A DNA stretch of 7,628 nucleotides from Rhizobacter sp. (GTDB taxonomy: Bacteria; Pseudomonadota; Gammaproteobacteria; Burkholderiales; Burkholderiaceae_C): NCBI GenBank assembly GCA_025360945.1, contig JANYBE010000035.1:1-7628 (forward strand), read 5' to 3'. Shown piece by piece: positions 1 through 7,628 of the stretch (positions are counted from its first letter, which is position 1; every line of letters begins with the position of its first letter). Under the pieces are notes generated by a model. That model did not search any database. It had not been told where the DNA came from and worked only from the letters and a program-made list of their open reading frames with translations. A program made the translations under genes and the position numbers.

Positions 1-1
1 G

Positions 2-1096
2 CACACCCATTTCTCCTGGAACGACCAGCCCAGCCTCGACGCCATCCAGCGCATGCCGCCCGAGGAGCACATCCTCTGGTGCGCCGAGGTCGCAAAGCGC
101 TATCTCGACATGGGCTGGACGAGTTGCGTCGGCGCGGCCGCGGCCAAACCGCGGCTCGACGTGGTCATCCGCAACGCGATCAACGACGGCACCATCGTCG
201 GCCCGCGCTACCTCGCCGCCGGCCAGGAGATCACAGTGCCGGGCGGACTCGGCGACTCGACCCAGCCGCACCTGCCGCAGCCCGAGTTCGCGTTCGGCGC
301 GATCGTCAGCGGCGCCGAAGAGATGCGCCGCGCGGTGCGCATGATGGCCAAGTGGGGCGTCGACTCCGTGAAGATCAACCTCTCGGGCGAGTCGATCACC
401 GGCATGCCGAGCGAGATGAGCCAGTTCACCGCCGAGGAGATTCGCGTCTGCGTCGAAGAGGCCAAGGCCTGGGGCAAACGCGTCGCCGCGCACGCGCGCT
501 CATGTTGGGCCGTGAAGCAATGCGTGACCCAGGGCATCGAGGTCATCTACCACGCCAGCTTCACCGACAACGAGGCGCTCGACATGCTCGAGGCGCACAA
601 GACCGAGCACTTCGTCGCGCCAGGTCTCGCGTGGCTGATCAACACCTGCTACCACGCGAGCGAGTGGGGCCTCACGAAAGAGGTCACCACGAAGATGGGC
701 TACCACCGCGAGCTCGAGGCCGCGGTCGAGAGCATGCGCGCGATGCGCCGACGCGGCATCCGCATCCTGCCCGGGGGCGACTACGGCTTCGCGTGGACGC
801 CGCACGGCACGAACGCGAAGGACCTCGAATACTTCGTCAAGTACGTCGGCATGAGCACAATGGAAGCGCTGCTCTCGGCCACCGCCTGGGGCGGGCCGAT
901 GATGAAGATGGGCAAGACGATCGGCTACATCCGCGAAGGCTGCCTCGCCGACATCCTGCTGATCGACGGCGACCCGCTCGCCGACATCACGGTGCTGCAG
1001 GACAAGGCGCGCATCCTGGCCGTGATGAAGGACGGCAAGTTCCACCGCGCGCCCGCCGTGCGCGGAGCGCGCTCGACGACGCGCTGGGCCGCCTGA
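2..1096 (+). CDS. Metal-dependent amidohydrolase, copy 1 (5' end outside window)
   Basis: This is an amidohydrolase-superfamily enzyme (imidazolonepropionase/COG1228-like branch) expected to hydrolyse a C-N bond, probably in an amide, cyclic amide or dipeptide-like substrate. The reading frame is already open at base 2 and starts exactly at the HTH metal motif (codons 2-4 and 8-10). The remaining binuclear-site ligands are visible in order: the Lys expected to be carboxylated in VDSVKINLSG (371-373), His in VAAHARS (491-493), His in IYHASF (551-553) and Asp in PGGDYGF (779-781). The C-terminal ADILLIDGDPLADI segment is the usual closing strand of the small beta-sandwich. 364 residues are visible. 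Alignment with the downstream paralogue shows about 63 N-terminal residues are missing, so the ATG at 53 is internal and not the start. The gene ends 11 bases before its paralogue. About 60% identical to it by eye. The metal site is intact, so it is likely active; the substrate is unknown. Confidence 0.9.
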   Translation, partial: HTHFSWNDQPSLDAIQRMPPEEHILWCAEVAKRYLDMGWTSCVGAAAAKPRLDVVIRNAINDGTIVGPRYLAAGQEITVPGGLGDSTQPHLPQPEFAFGAIVSGAEEMRRAVRMMAKWGVDSVKINLSGESITGMPSEMSQFTAEEIRVCVEEAKAWGKRVAAHARSCWAVKQCVTQGIEVIYHASFTDNEALDMLEAHKTEHFVAPGLAWLINTCYHASEWGLTKEVTTKMGYHRELEAAVESMRAMRRRGIRILPGGDYGFAWTPHGTNAKDLEYFVKYVGMSTMEALLSATAWGGPMMKMGKTIGYIREGCLADILLIDGDPLADITVLQDKARILAVMKDGKFHRAPAVRGARSTTRWAA

Positions 1097-1892
1097 GGAG
1101 CACCACGATGGCCGACACCCTCTTCACCAACGTCCGCATCCTCGACGGCACGGGGCAAAACCCGTATGCCGGCAGTGTGCTCGTCCAGGGCAACCGCATC
1201 CGCCAGGTCGGCAGGAGCACCGCACCGATCACGACCGGCAGCGCCACCGTGATCGACGGCGCTGGCGCGACGCTGATGCCCGGCATGTGCGAGGCCCACA
1301 CGCACTTCTCGTGGAACGACGCGGTCACGCTGGCAGGCATCCAGACCATGCCGCTCGAGGAACATGTGCTGTGGTGTGCCAAGGTTGCGCGGCGCTACCT
1401 CGAGGCCGGCTGGACGTCCTGCGTCGGGGCCGCGTGCGCGAAACCGCGCCTCGATGTGGTGATCCGCAACGCGATCAACAGCGGCCAGATTCCCGGCCCG
1501 CGCTACCTCGCGGCGAGCCAGGAGATCACGGTGCTGGGCGCGCTCGGCGACGAGACGCTGCCGCACCTGCCGTTCCCCGAGTTCAGCTTCGGCGTCAACG
1601 TCTCGGGCGCGGACGAAATGCGCAAGGCCGTGCGCCTGTTCCTGAAGTATGGCGTCGACTCGATCAAGCTCAACCTGTCGGGCGACAACTTCACGCCGCA
1701 GTCGCCGTCCGAGACGAGTTGGATGCTCGACGAGGAGGTCGCGGCGGCAATGCGCGAGGTGCAGATGCGCGGCAAGCGCGGCGTGGCCCACGCGCGCTCG
1801 TCCGAGAGCGTCAAGCAGGCGCTGCGCCACGGCATCGACCTGATCTACCACGCCAGCTTCGTCGACAACGAGGCGCTCGACATGCTTGAGGC
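545..1892 (+). repeat. Tandem gene duplication, best-conserved block 545-594 / 1843-1892
   Basis: The two amidohydrolase genes are direct repeats. Bases 2-1096 align with about 1297-2391, at an offset of 1295 that becomes 1298 after a one-codon difference in the loop following the metal-binding lysine. Most of the repeat has drifted at the DNA level. Bases 545-594 and 1843-1892 (encoding IYHASF-x-DNEALDMLEA) still match at 47 of 50 positions by direct reading. The pair is an old duplication or the result of partial gene conversion. Confidence 0.75.
1095..1100 (+). promoter_or_regulatory. Shine-Dalgarno site of amidohydrolase copy 2
   Basis: GAGGAG overlaps the TGA stop of copy 1 and sits 7 bases before ATG 1108. 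It decides the start of copy 2 within a frame that is open for another kilobase upstream. Confidence 0.75.
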
Positions 1893-2391
1893 CGCGAAGG
1901 ACCGCGTCTTCGTCGCGCCGGGCGTCGCGATCCTCTACGCGATGCTCTACGAAGCCGAGCCCTACGGCATCACGAACGCGATGGCCGTCGACATGGGCTA
2001 CCAGATCGAGTGGGAGGCGGCGCAGGAGTCGCTCGCGAAAATGCACAAGCGGGGCATTCGCGTGCTGCCCGGCGGCGACTACGGTTTCGCGATGACGCCG
2101 CACTGCCAGAACTCGCGCGACCTGGAGTTCTTCGTCAAGTACCTCGGTTTCACGCCGATGGAGGCGATCCGCTCGGCGACTCTGTACGGCGGCCAGATCA
2201 TGATGCGGCCGGACGAGCTCGGCGTAATCAAGGACGGCTACCTGGCCGACCTGCTGCTGGTCGACGGCGACCCGCTCGCCAACCTCGCCATCCTGCGTGA
2301 CCCGAAGCGCATGCTCGCGGTGATGAAGGACGGCGTGTTTGCGAAGGCGCCGGACATCGCGTCGCAGCGCGCATGGGGGCGCGCCGCATGA
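1108..2391 (+). CDS. Metal-dependent amidohydrolase, copy 2 (complete)
   Basis: This is a complete 427-residue amidohydrolase, paralogous to the gene just upstream. The N-terminal beta-sandwich strands (LFTNVRILDG, VLVQGNRI) lead into the TIM barrel. Predicted metal ligands are H64 and H66 (EAHTHF), K187 (SIKLNLSG, carbamylated in this superfamily), H228 (VAHARS), H248 (IYHASF) and D324 (GGDYGF). The chain ends with DLLLVDGDPLANL and VMKDGVF, typical of the C-terminal sandwich. No signal peptide or membrane segment is seen, so it should act in the cytoplasm. ATG 1108 is chosen because GAGGAG lies 7 bases upstream and the protein then begins exactly where family members do; the same frame is open further upstream only as an Arg-rich shadow of copy 1. 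Its stop overlaps the permease start (ATGA at 2388-2391), tying it to the importer. Relatives include imidazolonepropionases, Xaa-Pro/Xaa-Arg dipeptidases and ochratoxinase-like amidases; which substrate applies here cannot be told. Confidence 0.93.
   Translation: MADTLFTNVRILDGTGQNPYAGSVLVQGNRIRQVGRSTAPITTGSATVIDGAGATLMPGMCEAHTHFSWNDAVTLAGIQTMPLEEHVLWCAKVARRYLEAGWTSCVGAACAKPRLDVVIRNAINSGQIPGPRYLAASQEITVLGALGDETLPHLPFPEFSFGVNVSGADEMRKAVRLFLKYGVDSIKLNLSGDNFTPQSPSETSWMLDEEVAAAMREVQMRGKRGVAHARSSESVKQALRHGIDLIYHASFVDNEALDMLEAAKDRVFVAPGVAILYAMLYEAEPYGITNAMAVDMGYQIEWEAAQESLAKMHKRGIRVLPGGDYGFAMTPHCQNSRDLEFFVKYLGFTPMEAIRSATLYGGQIMMRPDELGVIKDGYLADLLLVDGDPLANLAILRDPKRMLAVMKDGVFAKAPDIASQRAWGRAA
2375..2379 (+). 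promoter_or_regulatory. Possible weak ribosome-binding site of livH
   Basis: GGGGG lies 8 bases before ATG 2388, inside the last codons of the amidohydrolase gene. It is only a degenerate Shine-Dalgarno match; re-initiation at the ATGA overlap may matter more. It would be unusable for the alternative ATG at 2373. Confidence 0.35.
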
Positions 2392-3341
2392 CGGGACGTC
2401 CGACCTCGCGGCAAGCGGCACTCTGGCTGCTTTTCGGCGTGCCGATCGCGGTGTTTGCGGTGTGGGCCGTCGCCGACAACTCGCCGCTGTTCTTCAAGAC
2501 GCTGCTGAACGGGCTAACGCTCGCGTCGCTGTATTTCCTGGTGGCTAGCGGTTTCACGCTCGTGTTCGGGCTCATGCGCAACGTCAACCTCGCGCACGGC
2601 TCGCTGTACCTGTTCGGTGCCTACGTCGGCTGGTTCGTCGGCGAGCACTCCGGCTCGTGGGTGTTGGCGGTGATTGCGGGATTTCTCGCCTCGGCCGTTC
2701 TCGGCCTGCTGATGCAGTTGCTGGTCTTCCGTCACATGCAGGGGCAGGACCTGCGGCAGACGCTGGTGACGATCGGCCTGTCCATCGTGCTCGCCGACCT
2801 GATGCTGTGGATCTGGGGTGCCGAGATCTACACCTTCGACCCGCCGTCGTGGATCTACGGCTCGACCACGCTGCCGCTGGTCGCGAAGTTCCCGACCTAC
2901 CGGCTCGTTGTGCTGCTCGCGTCGATCGTGATCGGCGTCGGCCTTTGGTTACTGCTTGCGCGCACGCGCATTGGCATGATGATCCGCGCGGGCGTCGACG
3001 ATCGCGGCATGCTCGCCGCCTCCGGCGTCAACGTCCAGCTGGTGTTCGCGCTGACCTTCGCGATCGGCGCCGGCTTGGCGGGCCTGGCCGGCGTGGTCGG
3101 TGGCACCGCCTTGTCGATCTCTCCGGGCGAGGACACGCGCTACCTGCTCGCCTCGCTGGTCGTCGTGATCGTCGGCGGCATGGGCAGCGTCGTCGGTGCT
3201 GCGATCGGCGCGCTGCTGATCGGCCTGGCCGAGCAGTTCGGCCTCGCGTACGCACCGACCTACAGCGTCGTGTTTACCTTTGTGATCATGGTGGTCGCGC
3301 TCGCATTCAAACCGCGCGGGTTGATGGGGAAGAGCACATGA
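2388..3341 (+). CDS. livH: ABC importer inner-membrane permease, LivH type
   Basis: This is the first of two membrane subunits of a branched-chain/hydrophobic amino acid (HAAT) family importer; it should pair with LivM to form the translocation path. It has 317 residues and about eight to nine hydrophobic segments (roughly residues 10-29, 38-62, 70-85, 90-113, 122-142, 170-191, 216-240, 252-280, 290-306). Family hallmarks are GFTLVFGLMRNVNLAHGSLY (about 55-74), the cytoplasmic EAA-like loop RTRIGMMIRAGVDDRGMLAA (192-211) that docks on the ATPases, VVVIVGGMGSVVGA (258-271) and the closing FKPRGLMG. An in-frame ATG lies at 2373. I chose ATG 2388 because it forms an ATGA overlap with the preceding stop, as at the next two junctions, and has GGGGG 8 bases upstream. 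The length is normal for LivH (E. coli about 308). Transported substrate is not readable from a permease. Confidence 0.93.
   Translation: MTGRPTSRQAALWLLFGVPIAVFAVWAVADNSPLFFKTLLNGLTLASLYFLVASGFTLVFGLMRNVNLAHGSLYLFGAYVGWFVGEHSGSWVLAVIAGFLASAVLGLLMQLLVFRHMQGQDLRQTLVTIGLSIVLADLMLWIWGAEIYTFDPPSWIYGSTTLPLVAKFPTYRLVVLLASIVIGVGLWLLLARTRIGMMIRAGVDDRGMLAASGVNVQLVFALTFAIGAGLAGLAGVVGGTALSISPGEDTRYLLASLVVVIVGGMGSVVGAAIGALLIGLAEQFGLAYAPTYSVVFTFVIMVVALAFKPRGLMGKST
3326..3334 (+). promoter_or_regulatory. Ribosome-binding site of livM
   Basis: GGGGAAGAG within the end of livH precedes ATG 3338 at suitable spacing. It supports this start over the in-frame ATG codons at 3365 and 3422, which have no comparable site. 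Confidence 0.55.
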
Positions 3342-4513
3342 GCGCGGCACAGTGGCGGCGGGCGATGAACTCATCCGCGGCTGCAGCGACGGCGCGTGGT
3401 GCGCGCACCGGGGCCGGCGCGATGCCGATTCCCCTGCGTCCCGCCGATGCCGCACCCGCGGCGCCTAGCGACCCGTGGACATGGCTCACCACGAAGCTGC
3501 GTGCCCTGCGCTGGCGCCACGTGGTCGTGCTCGCGGCCGTGCTCATTTACCCGTTCGTCGCCACGCCCTTCTTCACCTTCCAGATTGGCGCGCAGTCGCT
3601 CGCGCTCGGGCTCATCGCGCTGTCGCTGACTTTCCTCGGTGGCAACGGCGGCATGGTTTCGCTGGCGCAGATGACGGTCGCCGGCTTCGCCGCCTATCTG
3701 CTCGCGATCTTCGGCACCAGTAGCAACGCCGTGATCAGCCTGGGCTGGCCATGGTGGCTCGCGCTGGTGTTCGCTTTGACGCTCGCTACGCTGCTGGCCG
3801 CGGCGATCGGCTGGCTGTCGGTGCGCACCGAGGGCATCTACACGATCATGATCACGCTGGCGGTCGGTGTCGCGTTCTTCTACCTCGCGCAGCAGAACTA
3901 CACGCTCTTCAATGGCTTCCAGGGTTTCAGCAAGATCGCGCCACCCGCGGTGTTCGACCTCGACCTGCGCGAGCCGCTGCCGTTCTACTTTCTCGTGCTC
4001 GCCTGCGCGCTGGCCGGCTACTTCTTCATCAAGCACCTCGTGCGAACGCCCTTCGGCGTCGCGCTGCAGGGCATACGCGACAACCCACGGCGCATGCAGT
4101 CGCTGGGCTACCACGTCGCCGCGCACCGCGTCGGCGCGTACGCGGTGGCGGGCTTTCTGGCCGCGGTCGGCGGCGTGCTGATGGTCTGGTACAACGGCCG
4201 CATCTCGCCCGGCACGGTGGGCACGGGCGCGATGATCAACATCCTGATCATCGCCGTGCTCGGCGGCATGAAGCACCCGATCGGCGCGTTCATCGGCGCG
4301 ATCGTGTTCGTGCTGCTGCAGAACTTCGCCATCGACCTCGTCGTCCGCGAACGCTTCAACCTGGTGATCGGCGGAGTCTTCCTCGCGATCGTCCTCTTTT
4401 CACCCGACGGGCTGCTGGGGCTGTGGAGCACCCTGCGCACACGCCTGTCGGAACGCGTCACCCACCCGCGGCAACGACCGCACCCTTCCCCCAAAAACAG
4501 GAGTGAGACATGA
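3338..4513 (+). CDS. livM: ABC importer inner-membrane permease, LivM type
   Basis: This is the second membrane subunit of the HAAT-type importer. It has 391 residues, with a hydrophilic Ala-rich N-terminus of about 58 residues, then multiple membrane segments (roughly 61-79, 83-103, 106-126, 134-160, 168-186, 206-224, 256-275, 309-320, 326-366), and a basic, Pro-containing tail of about 20 residues. LivM signatures are LGGNGGMVSLAQMTVAGFAA (100-119), RTEGIYTIMITLA (163-175), the EAA-like loop RTPFGVALQGIRDNPRRMQS (226-245), IIAVLGGMKHPIGAFIGAIV (about 304-323) and FSPDGLLGL (364-372). ATG 3338 overlaps the livH stop (ATGA) and has GGGGAAGAG just upstream. Starts at 3365 or 3422 would shorten the odd N-terminus and cannot be excluded. 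The last codons also contain the ribosome-binding site of the next gene, which overlaps by four bases. Confidence 0.92.
   Translation: MSAAQWRRAMNSSAAAATARGARTGAGAMPIPLRPADAAPAAPSDPWTWLTTKLRALRWRHVVVLAAVLIYPFVATPFFTFQIGAQSLALGLIALSLTFLGGNGGMVSLAQMTVAGFAAYLLAIFGTSSNAVISLGWPWWLALVFALTLATLLAAAIGWLSVRTEGIYTIMITLAVGVAFFYLAQQNYTLFNGFQGFSKIAPPAVFDLDLREPLPFYFLVLACALAGYFFIKHLVRTPFGVALQGIRDNPRRMQSLGYHVAAHRVGAYAVAGFLAAVGGVLMVWYNGRISPGTVGTGAMINILIIAVLGGMKHPIGAFIGAIVFVLLQNFAIDLVVRERFNLVIGGVFLAIVLFSPDGLLGLWSTLRTRLSERVTHPRQRPHPSPKNRSET
4499..4503 (+). promoter_or_regulatory. Strong Shine-Dalgarno site of the binding-protein gene
   Basis: AGGAG lies 6 bases before ATG 4510, preceded by an A-rich patch (CCAAAAACAG, 4491-4500) that is unusual in this GC-rich cluster and should keep the site unpaired. 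It is the best initiation region in the window. This fits the need for excess binding protein over membrane subunits. Confidence 0.75.
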
Positions 4514-4590
4514 GTCAACGCAGACAAGTATTCGCGCGCAGCCTCGTCGGTGCGGCCGCGATGTTCGCGGTCGTCGGCTTCGCGCAGGCG
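4510..4590 (+). other. Signal peptide of the binding protein, possibly Tat type
   Basis: Residues 1-27: a basic start with twin arginine (SQRRQVFAR), a hydrophobic core (SLVGAAAMFAVVGF) and an A-x-A cleavage site AQA before QEV. The RR-x-V-F pattern resembles a relaxed twin-arginine motif (S/T-R-R-x-F-L-K). The Sec route is also plausible. No lipobox cysteine is present, so this is a soluble periplasmic protein and not a lipoprotein. Confidence 0.75.
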
Positions 4591-5763
4591 CAGGAGGTCT
4601 TGAAGATTGGCCTGCTGGCCTCGCTCGAAGGCCCGTTCGCGGCGCCGGGCCAGGACGGCATGCGCGGCGCTGACCTCGCGCTGAAAGAGAAGAACGGCAT
4701 GGCCGGCGGCAAGAAGATCGAGTTCGTGAAGGTCTCGTCCGACGCCACGCCCGACAAGGCCGTGAACTCGACGCGCAAGGCGGTCGAGCAAGACAAGGTA
4801 CAGATCATGATCGGCCCGCTGTCCGGCGACGAAGGCATCGCGGTCAAGAACTACGCGAAGACTCAGCCCAACGTGACCTTCATCAACGGCTCGTCCGGCG
4901 CGCAAGGCGCGACGCTAGTCGACCCGGCACCGAACTTCTACCGCTTCAACACCGAAGGCGCGCAGTGGATGGTCGGCCTGGGCGAGCACGCGCTCGGCAA
5001 GGGCTACAAGAAGGTCTTCCTCGTCGCCGAGGACTATGGCTTTCCGTACTCGCAGGTGCAGGGCTTCATGGCCAGCTACTGCGCCAAGGGCGGCAAGGTG
5101 GTGGACAAGGCCTGGGTGCCGCTGGGCACCAAGGACTACGCCTCGGTGATCGCGAAGATCCCGAAGGACATCGACGCACTCGTCGTCGTGCTCGGCGGTT
5201 CCGATGCGGTGAATTTCCTGACGCAGTACGAGCAGGCCGGCGGCGACAAGCCGATGGTCGGCGGCTCCATCACGGTCGACCAGACGGTGCTGAACTTCAA
5301 GGGCAAGCGCCGCGAGTCGCTGCTGGGCACGGCCTCGGCCGGGCCGATGGCCGACTCGATCGACACGCCGGAATGGAAGAAGTTCGTCGCAGACTACAAG
5401 GCCAACTTCAAGGACGGCTTCCCCAGCCCGTCGCTCTTCGCCTACCTGTACTACATCAACACCAAGGCGACGCTCGATGCGCTCGACGCCGTCAAGGGCG
5501 ACCTGTCCGGTGGGCAGAAGGCCTACCGCGAAGCGCTGCAGAAGACCAACTTCAAGGGCCCGGCCGGCGACGTGAAGATCGACGCCAACCGCAACGGCGT
5601 CGGCACGACCTACATCACCGAAGTCGCGAAGGCGGCGGACGGGTCGTTCTACAACAAGGTCGTCAGGTCGGTGCCCAACATCTCGCAGACGCTGGGCCTG
5701 CCGGAAGCGGAGTTCAAGAAGATGGGCCTGGGCACACGCGACGTGCCCGACTGCCGCAAGTAA
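4510..5763 (+). CDS. livK: Periplasmic substrate-binding protein of the importer (LivK/type I SBP)
   Basis: This 417-residue protein should bind the substrate in the periplasm and deliver it to LivHM. A signal peptide occupies residues 1-27. The mature chain begins with the type I periplasmic-binding-protein strand LKIGLLASLEGPFA, followed by GMRGADLALKEKNG, IMIGPLSGDEGIAVKNYA (lobe 1, ligand-loop region around 103-116), FLVAEDYGFPYSQVQGF (170-186), the hinge to lobe 2 and SPSLFAYLYYINTKATLDAL. It resembles Leu/Ile/Val-binding proteins but is longer than E. coli LivK (about 369 with signal) and belongs to the broad group that also binds aromatic acids, amides and urea, so substrate assignment from the family is unsafe. 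Two Cys remain in the mature protein (C191 and C415 near the C-terminus) and could pair. ATG 4510 overlaps the livM stop (ATGA) and follows AGGAG. The gene sits between the permease and ATPase genes. Confidence 0.93.
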   Translation: MSQRRQVFARSLVGAAAMFAVVGFAQAQEVLKIGLLASLEGPFAAPGQDGMRGADLALKEKNGMAGGKKIEFVKVSSDATPDKAVNSTRKAVEQDKVQIMIGPLSGDEGIAVKNYAKTQPNVTFINGSSGAQGATLVDPAPNFYRFNTEGAQWMVGLGEHALGKGYKKVFLVAEDYGFPYSQVQGFMASYCAKGGKVVDKAWVPLGTKDYASVIAKIPKDIDALVVVLGGSDAVNFLTQYEQAGGDKPMVGGSITVDQTVLNFKGKRRESLLGTASAGPMADSIDTPEWKKFVADYKANFKDGFPSPSLFAYLYYINTKATLDALDAVKGDLSGGQKAYREALQKTNFKGPAGDVKIDANRNGVGTTYITEVAKAADGSFYNKVVRSVPNISQTLGLPEAEFKKMGLGTRDVPDCRK

Positions 5764-5779
5764 GCGGGTCGGCGCACCG

Positions 5780-6603
5780 ATGGCTTCGATCACCTCGCTC
5801 AGAACGGCGGCGCCACGCGGCACCGCCATCGCCAGCGCGAGCACCGGCGGGCAACTCCTGTCCGGCGACGCGCTGAGCCTGAGCGGCGTGACGCGCGCCT
5901 TCGGTGCGCTGCGCGCCGTCGACGACGTGACGCTGAACGTCGCCGCCGGACAGAAGTACGCGATCCTCGGCTCCAACGGCGCCGGCAAGACGACGCTCTT
6001 CAACGCCATCACCGGCGACTTCCCGCCCACCGCGGGAAGCATTCATTTCTTCGGCGAAGACATCACGACGCTGCCGCCGCACGAGCGCATCCGCAAGGGC
6101 CTGCGGCGCACGTACCAGTCTTCGCTGCTGTTCCGCGACCTCACGGTGCGCGACAACCTGTTCCTCGCGGTGCGCGGCGTCGCGAACGGGCGCTTCAGCT
6201 TTCTGCGTGCGCGCGCCAACCATGCGTCGACGGTCGCGACCAAGGACCTGCTCGAGCGCGCGCGCCTAACCCACATCGCCGACGAGCGCGTCGCCAACCT
6301 CGCGCACGGCCAGCAGCGCCAGCTCGAGATCGGCATGGCGCTAGCCGGAGCGCCGCGGCTAATTCTGTTCGACGAGCCGGCCGCTGGCCTGTCGCCGGCC
6401 GAACGACGCGAGCTGGTCGCGCTGCTGACCTCGCTACCACCGCACATGAGCTTCGTGCTGATCGAGCACGACCTCGACATCGCGCTGCGTGTCGTCGAAC
6501 GCGTCACCGTGATGCACAACGGCCGCGTGCTGCGCACTGGCAGCCCCGACGAAATCGAGAATGACGCGCAGGTGCAAGCGATCTACATGGGGAGCAAGCA
6601 CTG

Positions 6604-6604
<1 letters not shown>
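5780..6604 (+). CDS. livG: ABC importer ATPase subunit, LivG type
   Basis: This is one of two nucleotide-binding subunits that power the importer at the cytoplasmic face. It has 274 residues: a poorly ordered Ser/Ala-rich leader of about 28 residues, then the ABC domain with Walker A GSNGAGKT (64-71), Q-loop RRTYQS (Q113), signature LAHGQQRQLE (174-183), Walker B LILFDEP with catalytic E199, D-loop AAGLSP and switch histidine H230 in LIEHDLD. The C-terminal VMHNGRVLRTGSPDEI and AIYMG are typical LivG endings. All ATPase residues are present; the signature has Ala in place of the usual Ser, which is common in LivG. ATG 5780 is the only credible start: the next in-frame GTG is already inside the domain. 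It follows a 16-base gap after the binding-protein gene with no good Shine-Dalgarno (GCGGGT at best), and overlaps livF by one base. Confidence 0.93.
6589..6594 (+). promoter_or_regulatory. Ribosome-binding site of livF
   Basis: GGGGAG lies 9 bases before ATG 6604, inside the last codons of livG. Together with the TGATG stop/start overlap it fixes the livF start. Confidence 0.6.

Positions 6605-7628
<1,024 letters not shown>

Noticed and set aside
79..1107. Open frame upstream of and in phase with amidohydrolase copy 2, which would give a 770-residue protein
   Set aside because: The translation is Arg/His-rich with no domain sense and lies fully under the real copy 1 gene; the true protein begins at ATG 1108 behind GAGGAG. 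It is a GC-rich shadow.
925..2421. 498-codon open frame on the minus strand across both amidohydrolase genes
   Set aside because: Composition (Arg, His, Val, Asp) is that expected of the complement of a GC-rich gene, no recognisable motif is present, and it covers two well-supported genes.
2657..3337. In-phase open frame upstream of livM, giving a 618-residue product
   Set aside because: It is a shadow of livH with random-looking Arg-rich sequence; LivM homology begins only after the ATGA at 3338.
3371..4276. 301-codon minus-strand frame over livM
   Set aside because: Arg/His/Glu-rich shadow of a membrane-protein gene; no ribosome-binding site or motif.
4441..4509. Possible attenuator hairpin before the binding-protein gene
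   Set aside because: No convincing inverted repeat was found; the region is coding sequence of livM with an open, A-containing ribosome-binding site.
5764..5779. Possible terminator or promoter between the binding-protein gene and livG
   Set aside because: Only 16 bases, no stem-loop with T run and no -35/-10-like pair.
4915..6042. 375-codon minus-strand frame spanning the binding-protein and livG genes
   Set aside because: It crosses the boundary of two real genes and shows only antisense-type composition.
6299..6328. LivG signature LAHGQQ lacking the Ser of LSGGQ
   Set aside because: Ala at this place is common in LivG; Walker A, Walker B, Q-loop and switch His are intact.

Overview
The window is a dense, single-strand (+) gene cluster from a GC-rich bacterium (about two thirds G+C by eye, with strong G/C preference at third codon positions). 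The protein style suggests a betaproteobacterium, most likely Burkholderiales. This is inference: no rRNA, tRNA or phylogenetic marker is present.

Layout: (1) 2-1096, the 3' part of a metal-dependent amidohydrolase gene whose first ~63 codons lie upstream of the window; (2) 1108-2391, a complete paralogue of it, clearly a tandem duplicate; (3) 2388-3341, 3338-4513, 4510-5763, 5780-6604 and 6604-7628+, a complete five-component branched-chain/hydrophobic amino acid-type ABC importer in the order permease LivH, permease LivM, periplasmic binding protein, ATPase LivG, ATPase LivF. LivF runs off the window end. It carries at least 100 residues beyond the normal LivF C-terminus, including an Ala/Pro-rich linker, so it looks like the N-terminal half of a fusion protein.

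Junctions are extremely tight: three ATGA overlaps, one TGATG overlap, and gaps of 11 and 16 bases. There is no intergenic space for an internal promoter or terminator, so all seven genes look like one transcript with translational coupling; the promoter lies upstream of the window. The binding-protein gene has the clearest Shine-Dalgarno sequence.

How they could work together (inference): the binding protein captures a small amide, peptide-like or amino-acid-derived compound in the periplasm, LivHMGF imports it, and the two amidohydrolases, which have intact binuclear-metal ligand sets and no visible export signal (the first gene's N-terminus is outside the window), hydrolyse it in the cytoplasm. 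The substrate cannot be read from sequence. No mobile element, CRISPR array, RNA gene or long non-coding stretch was seen. The points most worth following are the LivF C-terminal extension and the divergence of the two hydrolases in substrate-facing loops while their metal ligands are kept.
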